Notes under the pieces: generated by a model | The model's database searches: none | Seen by the model: the letters and a program-made list of their open reading frames with translations, nothing else | Told to the model about the DNA's origin: nothing | From: Prolixibacteraceae bacterium | GTDB lineage: Bacteria > Bacteroidota > Bacteroidia > Bacteroidales > Prolixibacteraceae | DNA: 6,749 bases | Assembly: GCA_016931875.1 (NCBI GenBank) | Contig: JAFGDX010000150.1 | Coordinates: forward strand, 1-6,749 | Reading direction: 5' to 3' | In this document: positions 1 to 6,277 of the stretch, one piece after another | Layout: every line of letters starts with the position of its first letter | Numbering within the stretch: the stretch's first letter is position 1 | Position numbers and translations under genes: made by a program

Positions 1-1133
1 GTGCGTGGGAAAAAATTAACCTGCCGGTGAGGGAAAGCCGGATTGCTGATGTAAGCCAGAAAGGTGACACCCTGCTGGTGCTGACACGACACTATCTCCT
101 GAAAAGCACCGATGGTGAAACTTTTGAAACCATACAGCTTCCCGCACCTGTGGGCTACGTAAGAAAAACCGGCCTTTTCGACATATTCTGGCAATTGCAC
201 AGCGGCGAATTGTGGGGATTACCGGGAAAACTGATTGTTGACCTCCTGGGCCTGGTTACCATTTTGCTTTCGGTTACCGGAGTGCTGCATTTCTTTTTTC
301 CAAAAATCATCAAAAAAAGAAAAAAGAAACAAAAACAAGTCAGTTCGCTGGTATCGGTAAAAAAGAAAAATCTGCGCTGGCACAATGTGGTGGGGTATAT
401 TTTTGCACTTTTTCTGCTTATCAACACCTTTTCGGGAATGCATTTGCGGCCGCCGCTGCTTATTGCCATTGCAAACAAACAGGTGGGAATCATTCCGGGT
501 ACGCATCTCGACAGCCCGAATCCGTGGTTCGACAAATTGCGAAGGGTTTTATGGGACGAAGCTTCAAATAGTTATATTTTCTCCACTTCCGAAGGTTTTT
601 ATTTTGCCGATGAATCGCTTGCAAAACCTCTGCAACCGGCCTTTTCGCAACCACCGGTAAGTGTTATGGGCTGCAATGTGTTTCAGTCGCTCGGAAACAA
701 TATTTACCTGGTGGGGTCATTTAACGGAATGTTTTTATGGAATATTCAAACCGGGGCGGTGGCCGATTTTTTTACCCGGCAGCCCTACGCAGCGCCCGGA
801 GGAATGCAAAATCCCATTGGTGCAAATATGGTTGCGGGGTTGGTTGAAGGAGACGAATCGGCATTTTGGTTTGATTATAATTCAGGAGCAAAAAGAATAA
901 CATCCTCTGCCGGGAAGCCATCCTTTCAATTTCCTGAAATGCCGGATGAGATTGTTAAAGCTGCTCCCATGTCGCTGTGGAATGTATCGCTGGAAATTCA
1001 TACCGGGCGGATTTTTGAACACCTTGTGGGGCCGTTTTACATTTTGTATGTTCCGCTGGCCGGAATTTGCCTGCTGCTGGTGTTAATCAGTGGTGTGTAT
1101 TTATGGTGGAAACTGCACCGAAAAAAAAAGTGA
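1..1133 (+). CDS. PepSY-associated transmembrane protein, 5' end cut off by window
   Basis: The reading frame is open to the window edge (first full codon at base 3), so the GTG at 27 is probably internal and the N-terminus is missing. At least 376 residues are visible. Counting from the GTG, there are three hydrophobic segments: about 66-91, 120-137 and 335-361. A lysine/arginine-rich loop (93-114) follows the first segment and a basic tail (WKLHRKKK) follows the last, which suggests cytoplasmic positions. Histidine motifs typical of PepSY_TM proteins are present: LHSGELWG (57-64), RWHN (118-121) and IHTGRIFEHLVG (324-335). The roughly 195-residue region between TM2 and TM3 has alternating beta-like segments and is probably periplasmic. 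Family members are inner-membrane proteins, some linked to ferric-siderophore reduction (FoxB/PiuB type), often beside TonB-dependent receptors. Any such partner would lie left of the window, so a role in iron uptake is only an inference. The gene converges on the next gene with a 70-bp gap. Confidence 0.85.
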   Translation, partial: AWEKINLPVRESRIADVSQKGDTLLVLTRHYLLKSTDGETFETIQLPAPVGYVRKTGLFDIFWQLHSGELWGLPGKLIVDLLGLVTILLSVTGVLHFFFPKIIKKRKKKQKQVSSLVSVKKKNLRWHNVVGYIFALFLLINTFSGMHLRPPLLIAIANKQVGIIPGTHLDSPNPWFDKLRRVLWDEASNSYIFSTSEGFYFADESLAKPLQPAFSQPPVSVMGCNVFQSLGNNIYLVGSFNGMFLWNIQTGAVADFFTRQPYAAPGGMQNPIGANMVAGLVEGDESAFWFDYNSGAKRITSSAGKPSFQFPEMPDEIVKAAPMSLWNVSLEIHTGRIFEHLVGPFYILYVPLAGICLLLVLISGVYLWWKLHRKKK

Positions 1134-1203
1134 CAATCCGTTTGATATGAGTTGCAATTGCATCACAAATATTTTGCTGAATACAATTTGCCGATCCCAA
1201 TCC

Positions 1204-1947
1204 TTATTTCCGGCAACTTACCACCAGTGGTAAATGTTTACCACCAAACGGTTCTTTTTTGAAATTTGAAAACCGTTCAATGTTTGAAAAACCGGCTTGT
1301 TCAAGTAATTCTTTTAGTTGCTTGCTTTTTAAGGCCAAAAGGAGTGTTTCATTCGAAATGGCTGTATTTTCTTTTTTCAGTACCAAATCAGTTTGAAAAC
1401 GCACAAGCGGTGAATTTTCATCAAAAATATATTTACGGATGAACTTAATATTTTCCGTTTCAATGACAGGAAGTTCAGAAACCTGCTCGCCAACAATATA
1501 ATCGTAATTCAGAATTTGAAGCAAAAAATGGCCGCCTGGTTTTAAAACATAAGAAACACCGGCCAGCATTTTCTGAATCAATTCCTCTGACTGCAGGTGA
1601 ACCAGCGTGTTTCCAAAACATAAAACCGTATCGAAACCAGCGGGATGAAAGTCGTTTGCCAACTCCAGCATATTTCCCTTCTGAAATTTAACATTGAGAG
1701 GTGCTTTTTTTGATTGGGCCTGTTGAAGCAAATCAGTATTTAAATCGATGCCAGTAACTTTTGCATCTTCATTTGCCAGTTGAAATGCCAGTTCACCGGT
1801 GGCGCAACCAATATCCAGAATTTGTTTTCCGGCCAACTCGCCTGTCCTGGTTTTTACAAACTGAAGCTGAACGGGATTGTAAGGAAATATTTCAGAATAG
1901 TATTTTGAGATGGAGGTGTAGAATTTATTTTGGTTGTTTATTTTCAT
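1204..1947 (-). CDS. Class I SAM-dependent methyltransferase, substrate unknown
   Basis: A complete 247-residue protein with a seven-beta-strand (Rossmann-like) methyltransferase core. The SAM-binding motif I is ILDIGCATGEL (43-53). The acidic residue ending strand beta2 is D68 in TGIDLN, which is expected to bind the ribose hydroxyls. GNMLEL (91-96) matches the adenine-contact region, FDTVLCFGNTLVHL (105-118) the motif II/beta4 region, and LKPGGHFLLQI (135-145) the post-beta4 motif. The last 40 residues (LLEQAGF at 214-220, then LPLVVSCRK) match the usual final strands. The length is normal for a small-molecule methyltransferase of the UbiE/Methyltransf_11/25 type. I see no substrate-specific domain, so no substrate is assigned. 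The ATG start has no clear Shine-Dalgarno (only TTGGAAAA just upstream), as is usual in Bacteroidota. It lies 135 bp downstream of the acyl-CoA synthetase stop on the same strand, and the repeat sits in that gap, so tight operon membership is doubtful. Confidence 0.9.
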   Translation of the reverse strand: MKINNQNKFYTSISKYYSEIFPYNPVQLQFVKTRTGELAGKQILDIGCATGELAFQLANEDAKVTGIDLNTDLLQQAQSKKAPLNVKFQKGNMLELANDFHPAGFDTVLCFGNTLVHLQSEELIQKMLAGVSYVLKPGGHFLLQILNYDYIVGEQVSELPVIETENIKFIRKYIFDENSPLVRFQTDLVLKKENTAISNETLLLALKSKQLKELLEQAGFSNIERFSNFKKEPFGGKHLPLVVSCRK

Positions 1948-1954
1948 TTTTCCA

Positions 1955-1979
1955 ACTGTTTTGAATTTGTTTCAACAGT
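1955..1979 (-). other. Possible 5'-UTR hairpin before the methyltransferase
   Basis: Read on the minus strand, ACTGTTGAA pairs with TTCAA-AA-CAGT around an ACAAA loop. This makes a 4-bp stem plus a 5-bp stem separated by a 2-nt bulge, ending 7 nt before the ATG. No U-tract follows, so it is not an intrinsic terminator. It could mask the start region, but a hairpin this AT-rich can occur by chance and no function is assigned. Confidence 0.2.
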
Positions 1980-2056
1980 AAAATCTGCAATTTGTTTTGC
2001 ATTCCACATTCGGTGTGTCCATCACAAACAAATCAAAAACTGTAACCGGGACTTTT

Positions 2057-2087
2057 AACTGATCACTGAGACTGCCAACTGATCACT
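2057..2087 (-). repeat. Short dispersed repeat, left copy (two units, period 20)
   Basis: The plus strand carries AACTGATCACT at 2057-2067 and again at 2077-2087, exactly 20 bp apart. The second unit extends to TGCCAACTGATCACT (2073-2087). Its reverse complement, AGTGATCAGTTGGCA, recurs exactly at 5150-5164. Each unit centres on the palindrome TGATCA and so contains a GATC. The repeat overlaps the end of the acyl-CoA synthetase gene and supplies its TGA stop (2083-2085). It looks like a member of a genome-wide intergenic repeat family, but only the two loci in this window can be confirmed. Confidence 0.7.
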
Positions 2088-4140
2088 TTTCAATCCTCAC
2101 CCTCGCATCAACCGCCAGAATTTCATTTTCATTTCCCAACAGCGGATTGATGTCAAGTTCCTTAATTTCAGTAGCAAACCGCAGCAGCCACGATAAACGT
2201 ACAATTATATCGGCAAAACGGCCAATATTTACACCGGGCTGTTTTCTGTAGCCCTTCAGAATTTTATACGACTTCAAACTCTTTATCATCGAGAGAGCTT
2301 CGTTTGTTGAAAGGGGTGCCAGTCCGGAGGAAACGTCTCTCAGCACTTCCACAAAAATCCCTCCCATTCCGCATAAAATCACATGCCCGAAATCCGCTTC
2401 ATATTTTGCCCCTAAAAACAATTCTGTTCCGCTGGCCATTTGCGCAAGTAAAACACTTTCCGCACCTTCAATTTCATTCAGATGATGAAATTCTTTACGT
2501 ACTTCGCTGGTATTTCTCACATTTAAAATCACCCCGCCAACATCGGTTTTATGCACGGGCCCCACAACTTTCATCACCAGGGGGAAACCAATATTCAACG
2601 CAGCCAGCACGGCCTCGGTTTCGCTTTTGGCCACCACTTCCTTAACTCTTGGAATTCCAGCCAAATCGAACAATTGATGAACCACCCCGGGCAACTGGTA
2701 CCCCTCGCTTGTTTGTTCAATTATTTTCCTTATTTTTTCCACATCCAAATAATCAGGAGGAGTGGTATTGGGGGCAGGTTCTGGTGTATTTATAACTTTG
2801 GTGAGCGCTCTCCCTAACAAAACTTCGTCGGGGAAGTTCACATTTCCGTGCGAAATAAACCGCGCCACATCTTCTTTCACGTTGATAATGGAAGGAAGGA
2901 TAGGATAAATCGGTTTTTTGCATGTGCGCATTTTTGCATCCAGAACATCATACACATCGGTGATTGGAAATAATCCGGGACTGCCAAAAATCACCGCCAT
3001 TCCGTCCACATCAAAATCATTTTCGCAGGCATCAATAATTTCACCCAGCTGTTCGGCTGTTCCGGTAGCTAAAAAATCGATGGGGTTTTCCACCGATGAG
3101 CCGGGGAAAAGTTTTTCTTTTAATCTCGTTTTTACAGGCGAATCTTCGATGTGCGGAATTTTCAGGCCTCCGTTCTCAAGTGCATCGGTAAGCATTACAC
3201 CGGGCCCGCCGGCATGCGTTACAATTGCCAGTTTTTTGCCTTTCAGTTCTTTGCACATAAACACACTGGCCACGGTGGTCAGCTCTTCTCGACCATAACA
3301 ACGAACAATTCCTGCTTTTCTGAAAAGCGCTTCCACAGCGGCATCCGAACTTGTTAATGCACCGGTGTGCGATGAGGCTGCGCGGCTCCCGGCTGAAGAA
3401 CTTCCGGCTTTTATAGCCGCAATTCTGCATCCCTTTTTCATCAACGATGAAGCATGAAAAAGCAATTTGTCGGGGTTATCAATGTTTTCAATATACAGCA
3501 GTTTTACCTTTGAACTTTCCCCTTCCACATAATTTTCATCAAGATACTGAAGCACATCTTCCACACCGGTTTGTGCACTGTTTCCAACCGAAAAAACATT
3601 GGCAAACCGCAATCCTTTCGGAATTCCTGATTCGATGATAAAAACCGCTGTGGCGCCCGAACCGGATATAAAATCGCAACCATCGGTGGTTAACTTTGGA
3701 ACAGGCGTGGTAAAAACACTGGCATGCGTGGGTGTCATTACTCCAATACAGTTCGGGCCAATTAAACAACCCTCATTTTTTGTTACAAGCTCTGCAATTT
3801 CATTCTCCAGTTTACGGCCCTGTTCATCGGTTTCGCCAAAACCAGCCGAAATAATTATAAATGCCTTTGTATCATTTTGTTCGGCTAATGTTGCAACGGC
3901 ATGTAAACAAAATTTTGCAGGAATGGCCAACACCGCCAAATCAACCGAAGGCAATTCTTCCACCGATGAAAATGACGGAATTCCCTGTACCTGTGTCTCT
4001 TTCGGATTAACAGCATAAATTTCTCCTTTAAAACCAAAATCAATTAAGTTTTTGATAATCTTTCCACCGGGTTTTGAAATATTGTTCGAGGCGCCGATAA
4101 TTGCAATACTTTCCGGTTGTAGCAACTGTTTATTTATCAT
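2083..4140 (-). CDS. ADP-forming acetyl/acyl-CoA synthetase, fused alpha-beta subunits
   Basis: A 685-residue protein expected to interconvert acyl-CoA + ADP + Pi with acid + CoA + ATP through phospho-histidine intermediates (the ACD branch of the succinyl-CoA synthetase superfamily), in the cytoplasm. Domains in order: CoA-binding Rossmann domain about 5-140 (IIGASNN 14-20, LIGPNCIG 126-133); Succ_CoA_lig-like domain about 150-290; intermediate ligase-CoA domain about 300-455; ATP-grasp_5 beta part about 465-683. The alpha-type catalytic His258 lies in SSHTGAL, with E218 in LYIEN as its likely acidic partner. The beta-type phosphohistidine H530 lies in HKTDVGGV, and D663 lies in the ELDINPLL motif. 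The length equals an alpha subunit (about 460 residues) plus a beta subunit (about 230). One deviation is SGSGATA (159-165) where many relatives have SQSGALG. The substrate (acetate, branched or aryl acids) cannot be read from sequence. It is transcribed divergently from the USP-like gene, and its stop codon lies within a repeat. Confidence 0.93.
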   Translation of the reverse strand: MINKQLLQPESIAIIGASNNISKPGGKIIKNLIDFGFKGEIYAVNPKETQVQGIPSFSSVEELPSVDLAVLAIPAKFCLHAVATLAEQNDTKAFIIISAGFGETDEQGRKLENEIAELVTKNEGCLIGPNCIGVMTPTHASVFTTPVPKLTTDGCDFISGSGATAVFIIESGIPKGLRFANVFSVGNSAQTGVEDVLQYLDENYVEGESSKVKLLYIENIDNPDKLLFHASSLMKKGCRIAAIKAGSSSAGSRAASSHTGALTSSDAAVEALFRKAGIVRCYGREELTTVASVFMCKELKGKKLAIVTHAGGPGVMLTDALENGGLKIPHIEDSPVKTRLKEKLFPGSSVENPIDFLATGTAEQLGEIIDACENDFDVDGMAVIFGSPGLFPITDVYDVLDAKMRTCKKPIYPILPSIINVKEDVARFISHGNVNFPDEVLLGRALTKVINTPEPAPNTTPPDYLDVEKIRKIIEQTSEGYQLPGVVHQLFDLAGIPRVKEVVAKSETEAVLAALNIGFPLVMKVVGPVHKTDVGGVILNVRNTSEVRKEFHHLNEIEGAESVLLAQMASGTELFLGAKYEADFGHVILCGMGGIFVEVLRDVSSGLAPLSTNEALSMIKSLKSYKILKGYRKQPGVNIGRFADIIVRLSWLLRFATEIKELDINPLLGNENEILAVDARVRIEK

Positions 4141-4183
4141 GCAACTAAATAATTTTATCGTCTAAAAATAGAGAATTCCCGGC

Positions 4184-4191
4184 CAAACATA
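4184..4191 (-). promoter_or_regulatory. Putative -7 promoter element for the acyl-CoA synthetase
   Basis: Read on the minus strand this is TATGTTTG, a full match to the Bacteroidota -7 consensus TAnnTTTG. It would place the transcript start near 4178, giving a leader of about 38 nt before the ATG at 4140. No TTTG lies at the expected -33 spacing, so the promoter is incomplete or activator-assisted, if real. Confidence 0.45.
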
Positions 4192-4248
4192 ACTGATTTA
4201 TTTCACATTGTACTTTTATTATTTTTCAAAAAAAACTTGTTCAATTCT

Positions 4249-4281
4249 TTTGGAATGAAAAAGCCGGTGTTCATATTTATG
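4249..4281 (+). promoter_or_regulatory. Putative promoter for the USP-like gene
   Basis: TTTG at 4249-4252 and TATTTATG at 4274-4281 (5 of 6 defined positions of TAnnTTTG) are separated by 21 bp, close to the spacing known for the Bacteroidota housekeeping sigma factor. The predicted start near 4287 leaves about a 29-nt leader before the ATG at 4316. It also makes the upstream TTG at 4292 an unlikely start, since almost no leader would remain. The sequence match is visible; promoter activity is inferred. Confidence 0.45.
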
Positions 4282-4310
4282 TCGGCCAGAATTGTTAGTT
4301 TTGACAAAAA

Positions 4311-4319
4311 ATGGAATGA
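4311..4319 (+). other. Two-codon upstream ORF overlapping the USP-like start
   Basis: The first ATG after the predicted transcript start opens ATG-GAA-TGA. Its stop overlaps the ATG of the USP-like gene in an ATGA arrangement (4316-4319). This could cause stop-start coupling or simply be chance in a short leader. There is no evidence that it is translated. Confidence 0.2.
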
Positions 4320-5131
4320 CCCAAAAAAAGAACCAGAAAATAGTTGTGCTTTTGTCGTTAACCCCATTTGATAAAATACTTATTTTGAATGGAATAAAAA
4401 TAGCCTTCATTTTTCAGAAAGAGTTGTGCCTGTGTTATAATTATTCCAAAAAACAAAAGAAAAACCACCCTCTTTTCAAAGCCCGGCTTGATGAATACAC
4501 AAATCCGTTAAAAAACGAAATTCCGGGTTTGGAGGTTTCAACACTTCTTCTTTCTGAACGGGTTAAAAATTTGCCTGAAAAACTTTCGGATAATTGGGAG
4601 GCGATTTTTTTGATTGCAGGAAAATTTGAATTTAAAAAATATTCGCATGCCGTAACCGAAAGCCCCGTTCCCTTTTTATTTGTTGATGAACAGCACGAAA
4701 CCGTCTCTGAATACAAGCGCCTGGTTTTGCCGGTTGATTTACGCAAAGAAAACAGCGACAGCGCGTTGTGGTCGTCTTATTTCGGACGGTTTAACCAAAC
4801 TCTTATTGTAGTTGTGGCTGCCAACGATAAAAACCGCGAAAACATAAAACAGGTAACCCGAAATGTGTTTCTGACCAAAAAATTATTTCAAAAGTTTCAG
4901 CTTCAGCACAAAATTTTCAAAGGGCAAAAAAACAGCCTTGCCATTGCAGACGAAGCACTGAAACTGGCGCTCGCATCCGATTTTGATTTTCTCACTGTTT
5001 TGGGAAGCTCAACCATCACGCCGCTTGATTTGCTGGTTGGGTTGCCCGAAAAAAAAATTGTGCGGAACTCCGGAAAACTGCCGGTGCTGATTATCAATCC
5101 GCGAAGAGACAATTATATTCTGTGCGACTGA
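4316..5131 (+). CDS. Diverged tandem universal stress protein (UspA-fold) homologue
   Basis: The frame also allows a TTG start at 4292, but the ATG at 4316 fits the promoter spacing and places the first beta strand (QKIVVLLSL, 7-15) at the N-terminus, as in UspA folds. The protein has 271 residues, the usual size of Bacteroidota tandem-Usp proteins. The first half (about 8-123) is highly diverged. The second half is clearer: YKRLVLPVDL (133-142) is strand 1, TLIVVVAA (162-169) strand 2, DFLTVLGSS (224-232) strand 4, and LLVGLPEKKIVRNSGKLPVLII (239-260) matches the region that normally reads GS-x-A-x-x-I-x-x-x-x-x-x-PVL. The phosphate-binding G-S pair of ATP-binding Usp proteins is replaced by G-L, so nucleotide binding may be lost or altered. 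There is no signal peptide, so it should be cytoplasmic. It is divergent from the acyl-CoA synthetase gene with a 175-bp spacer, which hints at shared regulation under energy stress but does not prove it. Confidence 0.7.
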   Translation: MTQKKNQKIVVLLSLTPFDKILILNGIKIAFIFQKELCLCYNYSKKQKKNHPLFKARLDEYTNPLKNEIPGLEVSTLLLSERVKNLPEKLSDNWEAIFLIAGKFEFKKYSHAVTESPVPFLFVDEQHETVSEYKRLVLPVDLRKENSDSALWSSYFGRFNQTLIVVVAANDKNRENIKQVTRNVFLTKKLFQKFQLQHKIFKGQKNSLAIADEALKLALASDFDFLTVLGSSTITPLDLLVGLPEKKIVRNSGKLPVLIINPRRDNYILCD

Positions 5132-5138
5132 AGAGAGA

Positions 5139-5164
5139 GATCAGTTGCCAGTGATCAGTTGGCA
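5139..5164 (+). repeat. Short dispersed repeat, right copy (two units, period 14)
   Basis: GATCAGTTG occurs at 5139-5147 and 5153-5161. The longer form AGTGATCAGTTGGCA (5150-5164) is an exact 15-nt inverted copy of 2073-2087. It starts 8 nt after the stop codon of the USP-like gene. Unit spacing (14) differs from the left copy (20), so the two arrays are not a simple duplication of one segment. Confidence 0.7.
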
Positions 5165-5168
5165 TTTT
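5146..5168 (+). terminator. Weak possible terminator formed by the repeat
   Basis: Within the repeat, TGCCA (5146-5150) can pair with TGGCA (5160-5164) around a 9-nt loop, followed by TTTT (5165-5168). It lies 15 nt past the USP-like stop, a suitable place. The stem is only 5 bp and the T-run short, so efficient termination is doubtful. Confidence 0.25.
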
Positions 5169-5299
5169 CAGTGGAAAATTTCACTTTCACTTTCCTTATT
5201 TCTTATTTAACATTTTCATTTTAATCGATGAGAATTCAGATGATTTGCGTTGCGAGTGTTTCAAAGTATTTGCTACTTTCGTTGCAGAAATTTCGAAAT

Positions 5300-6277
5300 A
5301 TGAAAAAACTACTTGCCACACTATTTATTTTTGTTGCTTTTTTTGCAAAATCGCAAAATTTTGAATACCAGGTTTTGTTTGAAGGAATTGGCGACAACCG
5401 CGAATATTTTAGTGAAAAAGCTTTGCCGCAAACCATTCTGGGAAGTCGCGGCGCTTTTGAAATTGGAGTGGAAAAGGAGGGCCACCGGTTTCGCGGCGGA
5501 TTGAGTCAATTGCTTGAATTTGGCAGCGATATTGACTACCACAAACCCAAACTTACTTTGTATTATCAATATTCCGATAAAAATAAGGATTTTCTTTTTG
5601 GCGCATTTCCGCGGCGCGGAAGAATTGATTTTCCGCTGGCCATGTTAACTGATACATTGCTTTATTACCGCCCCAACATTGAAGGTTTGTTTGGCGAAAT
5701 CAGGTGGGACTGGGGGCACCAAAACGGTTTTGTTGACTGGGTAAGCCGCCAGACCGAAAACAAACGTGAAAATTTTACGGCCGGGTTTTCAGGTGAAATA
5801 TTTTATAAAAATCTTTTCTTTCATAATTATGTTCTGATGTTTCATGACGCCGGCCCTGCTATCGATATTCCGGGTGACCACATTAAAGATTATCTGGGAT
5901 ATGCTGTGCAGGCAGGAGTTAAAACCAATCCCGGTTCCCCGTTTTCAGGGTATATAAAAGCTGGTGTACTTAGCTCGTCATTCAGAGAACGAAGCGTGAC
6001 CAACGGTTTTCAGACTACCACCAGTTTTTTTGCCGAAACCAAAGGCAAATACAAAAACATTGGTATAAAATCGGTGCTGAGTTCGGGTGCAGGTCATAAA
6101 TTCAAATCCGGCGATCTTTTTTACCGTGTAAAAAACTACTGGAGAACTGATGCCATCTGGTATTTTATCAATCATGAACGCGTAAGCGGCACCTTTAACC
6201 TGTCGTTTCACTTAATCGACTGGAAAGATTTAGACCAGCAACAGCAATTGTCAATTATCTATATTTTTGGGAAGTAA
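5300..6277 (+). CDS. Secreted beta-rich protein of unknown function, probable outer-membrane/periplasmic
   Basis: I chose the ATG at 5300 over the upstream in-frame ATG at 5228 because it directly opens a signal peptide: MKK, a hydrophobic core (LLATLFIFVAFFA, 4-16), then AKSQ (16-19) with likely cleavage around 18-19. The mature part of about 305 residues is rich in Phe/Tyr/Trp and in short alternating strands separated by turns, for example KLTLYYQYSD (84-93), DFLFGAFPRRGRIDF (97-111), FTAGFSGEIFYKNLFFHNYVLMFH (159-182) and the final QLSIIYIFGK. That pattern suits a small beta-barrel or a jelly-roll-like extracytoplasmic protein. Distinctive blocks likely to be conserved are LAMLTDTLLYYRPNIEG (113-129), WGHQNGFVDWVSRQT (138-152) and AGPAIDIPGDHIKD (184-197). 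I do not recognise a named family and assign no function. No cysteines and no lipobox are seen. It stands alone, 168 bp after the USP-like gene and 224 bp before the next, so it is probably its own transcription unit. Confidence 0.75.
   Translation: MKKLLATLFIFVAFFAKSQNFEYQVLFEGIGDNREYFSEKALPQTILGSRGAFEIGVEKEGHRFRGGLSQLLEFGSDIDYHKPKLTLYYQYSDKNKDFLFGAFPRRGRIDFPLAMLTDTLLYYRPNIEGLFGEIRWDWGHQNGFVDWVSRQTENKRENFTAGFSGEIFYKNLFFHNYVLMFHDAGPAIDIPGDHIKDYLGYAVQAGVKTNPGSPFSGYIKAGVLSSSFRERSVTNGFQTTTSFFAETKGKYKNIGIKSVLSSGAGHKFKSGDLFYRVKNYWRTDAIWYFINHERVSGTFNLSFHLIDWKDLDQQQQLSIIYIFGK

Noticed and set aside
155..535. Minus-strand open frames over the PepSY-type gene
   Set aside because: Their Phe/Lys-rich translation comes from the lysine-rich loop of the real gene read backwards, and no domain is visible.
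1153..1162. Palindrome TGCAATTGCA between the two convergent genes
   Set aside because: It has no loop, no T-run and only 10 bp, so it does not resemble a bidirectional terminator. Too short to assign an operator.
3599..4018. 139-residue plus-strand open frame, and the other open frames across 2304-4018 and 3176-3769
   Set aside because: All are shadows of the long acyl-CoA synthetase gene, whose domains and catalytic motifs are continuous through the region.
5179..5195. Short tandem TTTCAC TTTCAC TTTCC
   Set aside because: Two and a half copies of a low-complexity hexamer, not enough to call a repeat feature.
5228..5299. Upstream in-frame ATG giving a 24-residue longer secreted protein
   Set aside because: The extension would bury a clear signal peptide (MKKLLATLFIF) inside the protein. 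The start at 5300 fits a Sec substrate.
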